Source of the DNA: Acinetobacter nosocomialis
GTDB lineage: Bacteria; Pseudomonadota; Gammaproteobacteria; Pseudomonadales; Moraxellaceae
Direction: 5' to 3'
NCBI GenBank assembly: GCA_025736915.1
Contig: CP107049.1
Coordinates: forward strand, 744,001-808,000
DNA length: 64,000 nt
Shown: positions 1-6,851 of the stretch, piece after piece
Position numbering within the stretch: position 1 is the first letter of the stretch
Layout: each line of letters starts with the position of its first letter
Translations under genes and position numbers: made by a program
Notes under the pieces: model-generated
Database searches by the model: none
Told to the model about the DNA's origin: nothing
What the model saw: the letters and a program-made list of their open reading frames with translations, nothing else

Positions 1-137
1 AATTATTCAATTCAGCTTATTCAACAACGCATCTAAAATAGAACAAGCTGCTGTTTAATTAAGCATTAAACTCACTTGGTACGTATTTCGTGCTTTACCT
101 ACCAGTGTTTTTTTCCTATGATGTGCCCCACACATGT

Positions 138-214
138 GCGCTCGTAGCTCAGTTGGATAGAGTACAGGTTTCCGAAGCCTGGGGTCGTGGGTTCGATCCC
201 CGCCGGGCGCACCA
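138..214 (+). tRNA. tRNA-Arg (anticodon CCG)
   Basis: The 77-base sequence folds as a complete cloverleaf. The acceptor stem GCGCTCG pairs with CGGGCGC with one U-G pair. The anticodon loop TTCCGAA places CCG at the anticodon, the T arm carries GGTTCGATCC, and the 3' ACCA is encoded. It decodes CGG arginine codons. Its 3' end is the prophage insertion site: the last 14 bases and the next base recur 42.8 kb downstream, so the gene stays intact after integration. Confidence 0.97.
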
Positions 215-215
215 A
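201..215 (+). other. attL core of the prophage
   Basis: The 15 bases CGCCGGGCGCACCAA are identical to 43038-43052. The left copy is the 3' end of tRNA-Arg and one base beyond; the right copy lacks the rest of the tRNA. Bases 200 and 216 differ from 43037 and 43053, which fixes the limits of identity. This is the usual target of P4-type tyrosine integrases. Confidence 0.9.
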
Positions 216-234
216 ATTTTCGTTTCATCAGGTT

Positions 235-376
235 TCAATTCTTACCAAAACCATTGATATCACTACTATAACAAAGATTAATTAGTTTCATAAAGTATCA
301 ATTCGTACCACCAGTTACCGCAATCTTTACGGTATTTTTTACAGTATCCTTCAATACCGCAATAATTAATACCGTA
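235..376. promoter_or_regulatory. Probable integrase arm-type repeats, left end
   Basis: The stretch has no gene but is rich in short repeats. TACGGTA occurs at 328-334 and its reverse TACCGTA at 370-376, with variants near 315, 340 and 355. The same heptamer occurs twice beside attR (42955 and 42967). A second direct repeat, TCAATTC(T/G)TACCA, lies at 235-247 and 298-310. Presence at both prophage ends suggests binding sites for integrase or excisionase; this is inference. Confidence 0.55.
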
Positions 377-475
377 AAAAAACCTTCCTTCCTATAAACA
401 ATTAGCTATTTTCAATCAGTTATTATCTAAAGTTATTGAACATTTTTAGTACAAACTTTTGTTCTAGAAGGATTT

Positions 476-505
476 ATGTTGATTAAAATATGTCCTGTTG
501 GTTAA
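476..505 (+). CDS. Possible 9-codon leader peptide before the SRAP gene
   Basis: An ATG at 476 follows a good ribosome site (AGAAGGATTT) and opens a frame of nine codons, MLIKICPVG, stopping four bases before the SRAP start at 510. The SRAP ATG has no strong Shine-Dalgarno of its own, so it may be translated by coupling to this leader. No homologue is known to me; it may simply be a displaced ribosome site. Confidence 0.3.
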   Translation: MLIKICPVG

Positions 506-509
506 GAAT

Positions 510-1139
510 ATGTGTGCTAATTACGAACCAATTTCAAAAGACCGAGTACAACTTTTAGATTTACTCGAACCTACTTTCGAATATAAAGCCGATATTTATC
601 CGGGTTACGACTGCCCTCTTATTTTTTCTAATGATGGCCATATAGAATGGCGACAAGTAAAGTTCGGAATGATTCCGCCGTGGAACCATGATTTAAAATT
701 TTCGAAATATACTTACAACGCTAGAACCGAGACAGTCGATAAAAAACCAAGCTTTCGACATGCATGGGCTAAAAGCCAGTTTGCACTAATACCAGTCGAA
801 AAAATTTATGAACCACGGTATGTAAATGGTAAAGCGGAAAGATGGGGAATTTATCGAGAGGATGGCTTACCTTTTTTAGTAGCTGCAATCTATGATTCAA
901 CTGTGATTGATGGACAGCAAGTAAGATCTATGTCGATGCTGACTATTAATGCAGACAATCACCCTTTCATGAGCCAGTTCCATAAACCAGAAGATGAGAA
1001 ACGGTCGATTATTGTAATCCCTGAAGAATACAGGGAAGATTGGTTGAACTGCAAAAAAGAAGATGCTGATCAGTTTTTCTTTGAGATGCCTCTAGGTGAA
1101 TTTACTGCTGAATATTTCCCTAAACAGAAAATTCGATAA
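510..1139 (+). CDS. SOS response-associated peptidase (SRAP/YedK/HMCES family)
   Basis: A 209-residue SRAP protein. The family binds abasic sites in single-stranded DNA and shields them by a covalent link from Cys2. The ATG at 510 is chosen because it puts Cys at residue 2 (MCANYEP); an upstream TTG at 498 would bury it. Other family marks are NARTET (DNA contact), FALIPVEKIYEP with the conserved Glu, and a His in SQFHKPEDEKRSIIVIP. It lies just inside attL and upstream of umuDC, so the prophage end is a DNA-damage module. It probably helps cell or phage cope with damaged template. Chromosomal SRAP genes also exist; this copy is clearly within the prophage. Confidence 0.88.
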   Translation: MCANYEPISKDRVQLLDLLEPTFEYKADIYPGYDCPLIFSNDGHIEWRQVKFGMIPPWNHDLKFSKYTYNARTETVDKKPSFRHAWAKSQFALIPVEKIYEPRYVNGKAERWGIYREDGLPFLVAAIYDSTVIDGQQVRSMSMLTINADNHPFMSQFHKPEDEKRSIIVIPEEYREDWLNCKKEDADQFFFEMPLGEFTAEYFPKQKIR

Positions 1140-1172
1140 AAGCCGCCTGTTTACACAAACGGCCTTAGATTT
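1140..1172 (+). terminator. Imperfect hairpin after the SRAP gene
   Basis: A GC-rich imperfect inverted repeat (GCCG..GTTT, loop, AAACGGC) directly follows the SRAP stop and is followed by a T-rich stretch. It is a plausible but weak intrinsic terminator. Confidence 0.45.
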
Positions 1173-1896
1173 TCTTACAATACAGTAAATTAACGAATCA
1201 CAAAATCAGCGATCTGAATTAAATCAGCCAAGATCCCAATTAAATGAAAGCATAAGAATTTCAAGACTTTAAGTCTTAACATTACATTTCGCCTTTATTG
1301 CGGCGCTATAATTCGTTGTTTGAATTTTCTTTAAAACAATGTCAATATATTCTCAATTGAAAACGATTTAAGACTTAGTTTTAAATTTCGTTGAAAATTA
1401 AATTAAACAACGTTTAATAACGCGCTTGTTTAAATCCGCTGCTCGCTTTCGTCCTCGACCAAAATTTCGAAAGTGAGCAGCCCCTCCTAATGTTTTTATT
1501 CTTAGTCAAAAAATCAACGAACAAATTCTTTTGCCAAAAATACATTAGCTATCTAGACAGCATGCTATCTCTTTGTATTTCTAAGCTTATAGCACGTATG
1601 AGAGCAGATCAATCTTGACTTTATAGTAATTTTTTATCTGTTTGATATATCGGTATATACCATAACAAATCAATCAAAAATACGTATTGATAACTTTGTG
1701 GATAAGTCTAAAAACATATACATAATGAGTTTTTGGTTTATGATTCATTAAAAAACCCTTCTATACATTGTAAATATATATTTTCAAATTGAAGAAATTC
1801 CGACCAAATGCACTCACCTGAACGACAAGTTGTGACTAGTCATTATTTATCCACAACTTTTTAAATTTGAATTTAAGCTCATCTCTAGAATATCAT
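1173..1896. other. Gene-free AT-rich region with two DnaA boxes and a long hairpin
   Basis: No convincing coding frame is seen on either strand for about 720 bases, which is unusual inside a prophage. The region holds a 14-bp hairpin (1438-1481) and two 9-base DnaA box matches in opposite orientation: TGTGGATAA at 1697-1705 and TTATCCACA at 1847-1855. About 140 very AT-rich bases lie between them. Possible roles are a replication origin, a non-coding RNA locus, or a remnant of deleted genes. Confidence 0.5.
1438..1481. repeat. 14-bp inverted repeat (strong RNA hairpin)
   Basis: GCTGCTCGCTTTCG at 1438-1451 pairs with CGAAAGTGAGCAGC at 1468-1481 over all 14 positions, including one G-U pair in RNA, with a 16-base loop. 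No T-run follows on the plus strand, so it is not a simple terminator. It could be part of a small RNA or a protein-binding site. Confidence 0.6.
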
Positions 1897-1919
1897 CTTG
1901 AATATGTTACATATTCAAG
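1897..1919. promoter_or_regulatory. Palindromic damage-response operator upstream of umuDC
   Basis: CTTGAATATGT and ACATATTCAAG form a perfect 11-bp inverted repeat around one central T. It ends 13 bases before the umuD ATG. Acinetobacter has no LexA; damage-inducible umuDC loci are described as repressed by UmuDAb with DdrR through palindromes of the form TTGAA..TTCAA, which this resembles. It is therefore a likely host-controlled SOS-type operator. The exact consensus is from memory. Confidence 0.7.
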
Positions 1920-1932
1920 TTAGGCGAAGCAC

Positions 1933-2433
1933 ATGAGCGAAATTGTACCGTCCATCATTCAGATAAAGCCTTATCTTACACAAGGTATTGTTTTATCTGA
2001 GGCCTTATCAATCAAACAAGTTGTACCATCAACTCATCTACTCATCCCTTACGCATTAGAAAAAATCAATGCAGGTTTCCCCTCTCCGGCTCAAGATTAC
2101 ATCGATAAAGCGCTCGATATGAATGAGCACTTAATTAAGAATGAAACTGCTACGTTTATTGTAAAAGTTGCTTCGCTTTCGATGCTTAACGCTGGGATCG
2201 ATATTGATGACGAGCTAATTGTCGATCGTAGCTTAGATGCAAAACACGGTGATATTGTTGTGGCACTAATCGATAATGAATTTACAGTTAAGCGCCTAAT
2301 GATCGATGAAAAAGGCCAATGGCTAAAAGCAGAAAATCCAGATTACAAAGATATTCATTTATTAGATGGCCAAGAGCTGCTTATTTGGGGCGTTGTCACC
2401 TGCATCATTAAAATGATAAGAAATAAGTCATGA
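1933..2433 (+). CDS. umuD: UmuD-like error-prone polymerase accessory protein (LexA/S24 fold)
   Basis: A 166-residue UmuD-type protein. After self-cleavage, UmuD' joins UmuC in translesion polymerase V. The predicted scissile bond is Ala47-Gly48 (NAGFPSP). The catalytic pair is Ser83 (in SLSM) and Lys120 (in FTVKRL); the Ser-Lys distance of 37 and the cleavage-Ser distance of 36 match E. coli UmuD. The region before the cleavage site is longer than in E. coli UmuD (139 residues), but the protein is shorter than UmuDAb (about 200) and shows no helix-turn-helix, so it is probably polymerase subunit rather than repressor. It overlaps umuC by four bases (ATGA). Confidence 0.9.
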   Translation: MSEIVPSIIQIKPYLTQGIVLSEALSIKQVVPSTHLLIPYALEKINAGFPSPAQDYIDKALDMNEHLIKNETATFIVKVASLSMLNAGIDIDDELIVDRSLDAKHGDIVVALIDNEFTVKRLMIDEKGQWLKAENPDYKDIHLLDGQELLIWGVVTCIIKMIRNKS

Positions 2434-3728
2434 AACATGAAAACAAGGTATTTTTTCTCATAGACGTTAATAATATGTACGTCTCATGTGAAAGAGTCTT
2501 TGACCCATCTTTGAATGATAAGCCTGTGATTGTTCTCAGTAACAACGATGGGTGCGCCGTGGCGCGTAGCAACGAGGCAAAATCCTTAAATATAAAAATG
2601 GGTGTGCCGCTTTTTCAAATTAAAGACATTGTTCAGCAACATAACGTACTCGTTCTTTCAAGCAACTATGCAATGTATGCAGAAATGTCGCGGCGCTTTC
2701 ATACGATCCTTGCTTCGTATGTTACAGATGAAGAGGTTGAACCGTACTCGATTGATGAGTGCTTTGTTGATTTCTCAGCTTATGAGAAGAACTTTGATTT
2801 AGAAAAAGTCGGGCAACAAATGCGCCAGCAAATATGGAAGTGGCTCGGTTTACCAGTATGTGTGGGTATCGGCAGAAGCAAAACCGAATCGAAGATTGCA
2901 AATCACATTGCAAAGAAAAACCCTGGGTTTAACAGTGTTTGCGATCTGATATCAATGGATCCATGCAACAAAGAATATTATTTCTCATTAATAGATGTTT
3001 CCGAAGTTTGGGGCGTTGGACGTAAACACTCAAAAAAGTTGCAAAGCATGGGAATTAATACGGTCCTTGACCTAGCATGTGCTGAACCACGCGAGATGCA
3101 AAAACGTTTTTCTATCGTCATGGCTCGCACTATTTACGAATTACAAGGCATCTCATGCATTGAGATCGAGCACACTCCCCCCTCAAAAAAGCAGATTGTT
3201 GCGTCTAGATCCTTCGGTGGTCGTGTAACTGAACTAACGGATCTTAAAGAAGCTATCTCAATGTATGCTCAGGATGCATGCAAAAGGCTACGTGATGAAG
3301 GCCTTTTATGCGGATGTATGATTGCTTTCGTACAATCAAATCCTTTTGACCCAAATGTGCCTTTTTACAACAAATCAATCACTGGTTCGTTTTCTGAGCC
3401 TACTGACTGCGCAGTAGATTTTGTTAAAGCAGCAACTCGTATGGTCAGCGATTTATATAAAGAAGGAATTAAATATAAGAAGTGCGGTGTTGTGCTGACA
3501 TGTTTAGAGCCGAAATCCGGCCACACTTATGACCTTCTCACCGACTTTAAAATGATAGAAAAAAAAGAACAATTGATGAAGACGCTTGATAACGTGCATA
3601 CAAAATTTGGAAAGAAAAAGATTGGTGTAGGTCCCTGCTTTATCCCTAATCGAAACTGGTCGATGTCACGTGACAAACTCAGCAGGAATCCTTTTCGATG
3701 GGAAGAGTTATTGACTATTATTAATTAG
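2430..3728 (+). CDS. umuC: DNA polymerase V catalytic subunit UmuC (Y family)
   Basis: A full-length 432-residue Y-family polymerase. It copies past DNA lesions with low fidelity when joined to UmuD'2 and RecA. Active-site acidic residues are visible as Asp12 (LIDVNNMY) and Asp109-Glu110 ([10 protein letters not shown]). A helix-hairpin-helix thumb region follows ([16 protein letters not shown]). The C-terminal part matches the UmuC-specific DUF4113 region ([21 protein letters not shown]). It is translationally coupled to umuD. A prophage copy can raise host mutation rates under DNA damage; such prophage umuDC copies are known in A. baumannii. Confidence 0.95.
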   Translation: MKHENKVFFLIDVNNMYVSCERVFDPSLNDKPVIVLSNNDGCAVARSNEAKSLNIKMGVPLFQIKDIVQQHNVLVLSSNYAMYAEMSRRFHTILASYVTDEEVEPYSIDECFVDFSAYEKNFDLEKVGQQMRQQIWKWLGLPVCVGIGRSKTESKIANHIAKKNPGFNSVCDLISMDPCNKEYYFSLIDVSEVWGVGRKHSKKLQSMGINTVLDLACAEPREMQKRFSIVMARTIYELQGISCIEIEHTPPSKKQIVASRSFGGRVTELTDLKEAISMYAQDACKRLRDEGLLCGCMIAFVQSNPFDPNVPFYNKSITGSFSEPTDCAVDFVKAATRMVSDLYKEGIKYKKCGVVLTCLEPKSGHTYDLLTDFKMIEKKEQLMKTLDNVHTKFGKKKIGVGPCFIPNRNWSMSRDKLSRNPFRWEELLTIIN

Positions 3729-3794
3729 TCGAATTGAATAATTATTTTAAAAACTTATTATCGAGTTTCACTTTATAAATAGAAAGGAATACAA

Positions 3795-4181
3795 ATGTAT
3801 ACTAAAAACTTCAAAGCTGGTGTTCAGTATGATGATTATACGGGCACATTAGCTGCAGATAGAGCAGATTTAATCGATATTAAACAGGAACTAAATAAAG
3901 TTGGCTTAATCAACGAAAATGAGTTTGTAATTGGTTTAGATTTTTATCCGCTTGGGCAATATTCAGGTCAGGATAAAGAAATAACAGTTGATTACTACAT
4001 ATTAGACGGTTTTAATTTTGAAGAATTTAGAGACCAAATTAGAAATGGTATAAAGCCTACTGTTAGAAAAGTAAATCAAGATCTAACTTTCCGTGAATTT
4101 TTTGATTTATTTAAGAGATTCAATGGAGCGCTTTCATGGAAAGGTTTAATTGATAAAATAGATATTGATATTAAAGAATAA
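3795..4181 (+). CDS. Hypothetical protein downstream of umuDC
   Basis: A 128-residue soluble, acidic protein that I do not recognise. It has a good ribosome site (GAAAGGAAT, ATG at 3795) and ends at a strong bidirectional terminator. The 66-base gap after umuC and the same strand suggest it may be the last gene of the damage-response transcript, though a separate promoter is possible. No signal peptide, membrane segment or catalytic motif is evident. Confidence 0.7.
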   Translation: MYTKNFKAGVQYDDYTGTLAADRADLIDIKQELNKVGLINENEFVIGLDFYPLGQYSGQDKEITVDYYILDGFNFEEFRDQIRNGIKPTVRKVNQDLTFREFFDLFKRFNGALSWKGLIDKIDIDIKE

Positions 4182-4214
4182 ATAATTAAGGCCCATTATA
4201 GGGCCTTAATTATT
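4181..4214. terminator. Bidirectional intrinsic terminator between convergent genes
   Basis: AATAATTAAGGCCC and its exact reverse complement form a 14-bp stem around the loop ATTATA. It lies between the rightward hypothetical gene and the leftward lysis cassette. The Rz1 stop codon (4196-4198) sits inside the hairpin, and the hairpin begins in the stop of the rightward gene. Confidence 0.85.
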
Positions 4215-4438
4215 GATATATGCCTTGCTTTGCAATCATTATATTTCGCAACTGTATCAATCGACCAGATCATAAGATCTTTTCCAGTAGTTCCCTCAAT
4301 TTCATTTAAATTAGGACATGGTTGGATGAGATTAGCTGGTATTACCGGCTTCGATAAGACTGTTGATTTGGTGCACGCCGTCATCATCAATACAGCGATT
4401 GAGATAAATAGGACGCTCAACGATCTTTTGCACTTCAC
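4196..4438 (-). CDS. Rz1-like outer-membrane spanin lipoprotein
   Basis: It is encoded in another frame inside the distal half of the Rz gene, as in lambda. A hydrophobic signal (VLFISIAVLMMTAC) ends in a lipobox, so the mature protein starts with a lipidated Cys in the outer membrane. The mature part is proline-containing (KPVIPANLIQPCPN). With Rz it would bridge the envelope and fuse the membranes at lysis. The start is uncertain: GTG at 4438 gives a normal signal peptide, while ATGs at 4486 and upstream add a charged N-terminus. Neither has a strong ribosome site. Confidence 0.75.
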   Translation of the reverse strand: MKCKRSLSVLFISIAVLMMTACTKSTVLSKPVIPANLIQPCPNLNEIEGTTGKDLMIWSIDTVAKYNDCKARHISIIKAL

Positions 4439-4700
4439 GTGTAGCTGTTTCGACTTTCGTATTTTGCTCTGACCTGAATTTTTCATAATCTGCACTCACT
4501 TGGTTAAATTGATTCTGTTTTTCAGTAAGTGCCTTCAAGTTCTTTTTCTCTATTTCTTGGATTTGAGATAAACACTTCTGATCTGCTTTTTTAAGCTCAC
4601 CAATTTTGTAATTAAGAACAGCCATTGTTATGGCCAATAAAAAAGCGAGAATCACAATAATGATTTCTCGCCAGTATTTAGCAGCAAATACAATCCACAT
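4332..4700 (-). CDS. Rz-like inner-membrane spanin
   Basis: A 122-residue type II membrane protein with one N-terminal helix at about residues 11-31 (REIIIVILAFLLAITMAVLNY), followed by a long charged, probably coiled-coil periplasmic region. This is the i-spanin layout. The start at 4700 overlaps the endolysin stop (TAATG) with AGGGG eight bases upstream. It partners the embedded Rz1 to disrupt the outer membrane in the last lysis step. Confidence 0.82.
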   Translation of the reverse strand: MWIVFAAKYWREIIIVILAFLLAITMAVLNYKIGELKKADQKCLSQIQEIEKKNLKALTEKQNQFNQVSADYEKFRSEQNTKVETATREVQKIVERPIYLNRCIDDDGVHQINSLIEAGNTS

Positions 4701-5209
4701 TATTGTGCCCCTATACATTTTTTATGTCGGTCAAGTTGTCGTAACCACACGCCATAACAACCATTTGAGCGAATTGAGCAATCACGCTTTGCAACATATT
4801 TCCACTTCAGCAATGCATCGCATGCTTGGCGTGGCTTATTTTGTAGTAGGAGACGGCGCATTGAAGAGCCTGTCCAAGCTGATTGTCCATACTGATAAAT
4901 AAAGCTTAAATAGACTTCATATTCAGTCTGGGTTAGCTTCACGTTAGGAAGAGATTTCTTCAAAAAAGCCTCATCTTTACTTACGTGGTAGCGCAACCAT
5001 TTATCCGCAGTATCTCGACTAATGGGCGGATCACTCATTTTGACCTTTTGACCATTTGGCTTAACTGTTGTGCCATGGCCTTGAGTTGGAACATCCCCGG
5101 CAACTGGAATCGTTGGGCTTGCCGTGTATCCCTCTTCCTTTTTTAAAGGCACAAAAAAAGCAGCCGAAGCTGCTAAGAGTGCTACTGCAATTTTATTCTT
5201 GTTTGTCAT
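4700..5209 (-). CDS. Endolysin, GH24 lysozyme-like with SAR signal-anchor
   Basis: A 169-residue phage lysozyme that cleaves peptidoglycan. The N-terminus (KIAVALLAASAAFFVPL) looks like a signal-arrest-release anchor, as in P21-type endolysins activated by pinholins. The catalytic Glu26 is in the EEGY motif and Thr42 in GDVPTQGHG. The usual Asp nine residues after the Glu appears replaced; an Asp39 lies four residues on. The start at 5209 is favoured over a GTG at 5221. It overlaps the holin gene end by 17 bases and is coupled to Rz downstream. Confidence 0.85.
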   Translation of the reverse strand: MTNKNKIAVALLAASAAFFVPLKKEEGYTASPTIPVAGDVPTQGHGTTVKPNGQKVKMSDPPISRDTADKWLRYHVSKDEAFLKKSLPNVKLTQTEYEVYLSFIYQYGQSAWTGSSMRRLLLQNKPRQACDALLKWKYVAKRDCSIRSNGCYGVWLRQLDRHKKCIGAQ

Positions 5210-5444
5210 GTTTATCTTCACCCATTAATTTTTTGTGTAATTCTTCATCACGCTTATTTTTTTGCCTAGCGTAATACCAGTTCATTAAAAAACCGCCTAG
5301 ACCAATGATGATACTGGCCCAAAAAGCTAGATCGATTGAGCCGATCCACGCTGAAGCTGCTCCTACCACGCTACCCCCATATGTTGCAGCTTTACTTGTC
5401 GCCAAAGCTGTTGACGTATCTATAATTTGCTGATTATCTGACAT
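5193..5444 (-). CDS. Phage holin, class II/pinholin type
   Basis: An 83-residue protein with two hydrophobic segments, about residues 20-36 and 38-58 (LAFWASIIIGLGGFLMNWYY), and a charged C-terminus (RQKNKRDEELHKK). The layout resembles S21-type pinholins, which depolarise the membrane and release SAR endolysins. That fits the anchor seen in the next gene. It is first in the lysis cassette, directly after a terminator. Confidence 0.8.
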   Translation of the reverse strand: MSDNQQIIDTSTALATSKAATYGGSVVGAASAWIGSIDLAFWASIIIGLGGFLMNWYYARQKNKRDEELHKKLMGEDKHDKQE

Positions 5445-5465
5445 ACAGCGCCCCTTAATCGGACA

Positions 5466-5490
5466 TAAAAAAGCACCCGATTAGGGTGCT
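5466..5490 (-). terminator. Intrinsic terminator upstream of the holin
   Basis: AGCACCC, a five-base loop, GGGTGCT and then a T-run, read leftward. It would stop leftward transcripts that have crossed the acyltransferase gene antisense, before they enter the lysis genes. Late antitermination would be needed to pass it. Confidence 0.75.
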
Positions 5491-5611
5491 ATAGTGGATT
5501 AATTAAATTTTAATAAAGACAAAGATTAATAAATCCTTTGCATTTATTACCATAGATGAAACTTATTCCATTAATAGAAACTCCGAAACAAAACTAAAGA
5601 AACATTAATAT

Positions 5612-5641
5612 TTGTACTTACTACTCAATCATGTATATAAT
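5612..5641 (+). promoter_or_regulatory. Candidate sigma70 promoter for the acyltransferase
   Basis: TTGTAC and TATAAT with an 18-base spacer lie 41 bases before the acyltransferase ATG. The perfect -10 box and AT-rich surroundings suggest expression from the lysogen. Confidence 0.5.
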
Positions 5642-5681
5642 TTCATCAAAATCAATAAAGCCTAAATACTGGATTATTTAG

Positions 5682-6851
5682 ATGATTTCAATTTATTTGT
5701 ACTTGCCAATATTTTTATTATTATTTCTTACTTTTTTACCTAGAAAGTTAAGTACTCTTGAAACTATAAAAGTAAAAAACAAGAATCCTTTAAATGGACT
5801 TAGAGCTATTTTAGCTTCAATAGTTATGTATAGTCATACATATAAAGAGCTATATGTGCATAGTGGAAATGATTGGCTATACACTCAAAGTCAATATTTC
5901 CAATATTTTGGATTTGGCAATCAAGCTATTAATGGCGGTAAAATTGGTGTAGCAATATTTTTTATGATATCTGGTTATCTATTTTATTCATTGCTAAACA
6001 AGAGTAGCTTTGACAGTTTCAAATTCTTAAAGCAAAGATTTAAAAGAATATTTCCACTTTACTTCTTTATTATTACATTCTGTTTCTTGTACAACTATAA
6101 GTTTTTTAATAGCTTAAGCTTACTTGATAAGACTTTTGAGTACTTTAAATTTCTTATCTTCTTTGGTGATAATACAAATATCACAAAAATGACTAGTGGA
6201 GTTGAGTGGTCCTTAAAACTTGAAATACTAATGTATTTCACTATCCCTGTTTTATTTTATTTATTTCATAATGTTAAAAATAAAATATCAAAACATATTT
6301 TAATTTTTATGTCAGTGATAGCTGTTTTTTTAATTTCATACATTATAAGAATGTATTTTGAATTTTATATCGATCCACGTGCTGCGTTATGTTTTTACGT
6401 TGGATATGTAGCTTTAGATATAAAAAATGAAAAGATTTTGACTTTTATTAAGTCTAAAACTTTTTCAGTAATATCATTATTATTTTTAACATCAGCTTTT
6501 TTTGTTACTGCTTTTAATTTTTATTACTTATATTTAATTTTTGCATGTTCATTTATTTTCTTGGCAGCAGTAAACGGTAATGATATTTTTGGCTTTCTCA
6601 TGAATGAGCAAATTCAAAAACTAGGCGAAATAAGCTACAGTATTTATTTAACTCACGGTGTATTGCTCTTCTTTCTCATGAAAGTCGCAGATACATTTAT
6701 AAGCTTTGGTACCATAGGTTCAGTATCTTTCATTTTCATTCATTTCCTCTTAACCTTCTTGGTTTCAGTTTTATCATATAAATATATAGAACAAGGGTTC
6801 AACAGGCCTCACTTTAGAAGCCTGCTGATTTCAAAATTTAAACAACTTTAA
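5682..6851 (+). CDS. Acyltransferase 3 family membrane protein (OafA/YrhL-like)
   Basis: A 389-residue protein with about ten membrane segments. Near the N-terminus it has NPLNGLRAILASIVMYSH, the family's R/H region, and later FFMISGYLF and the LKQRFKRIFPLYFF segment. Such enzymes move acetyl groups across the inner membrane onto surface sugars. It lies on the opposite strand to the tailspike and lysis genes, overlaps the 3' end of the tailspike gene by 14 bases, and has its own promoter. This layout and its very low GC fit a lysogenic-conversion gene. The likely role is O-acetylation of capsule or LOS, altering the receptor of the adjacent tailspike; the substrate is inference. Confidence 0.88.
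   Translation: MISIYLYLPIFLLLFLTFLPRKLSTLETIKVKNKNPLNGLRAILASIVMYSHTYKELYVHSGNDWLYTQSQYFQYFGFGNQAINGGKIGVAIFFMISGYLFYSLLNKSSFDSFKFLKQRFKRIFPLYFFIITFCFLYNYKFFNSLSLLDKTFEYFKFLIFFGDNTNITKMTSGVEWSLKLEILMYFTIPVLFYLFHNVKNKISKHILIFMSVIAVFLISYIIRMYFEFYIDPRAALCFYVGYVALDIKNEKILTFIKSKTFSVISLLFLTSAFFVTAFNFYYLYLIFACSFIFLAAVNGNDIFGFLMNEQIQKLGEISYSIYLTHGVLLFFLMKVADTFISFGTIGSVSFIFIHFLLTFLVSVLSYKYIEQGFNRPHFRSLLISKFKQL

Noticed and set aside
436..466. TTGAACATTT near the SRAP gene as a second damage-response operator
   Set aside because: Only the left half resembles the palindrome at 1897-1919; the right half does not match, so there is no supported site.
1768..1787. AT-rich near-palindrome TTGTAAATATATATTTTCAA as another UmuDAb-type box
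   Set aside because: The half-site spacing differs by one base and the core is simple AT sequence, which gives palindromes by chance.
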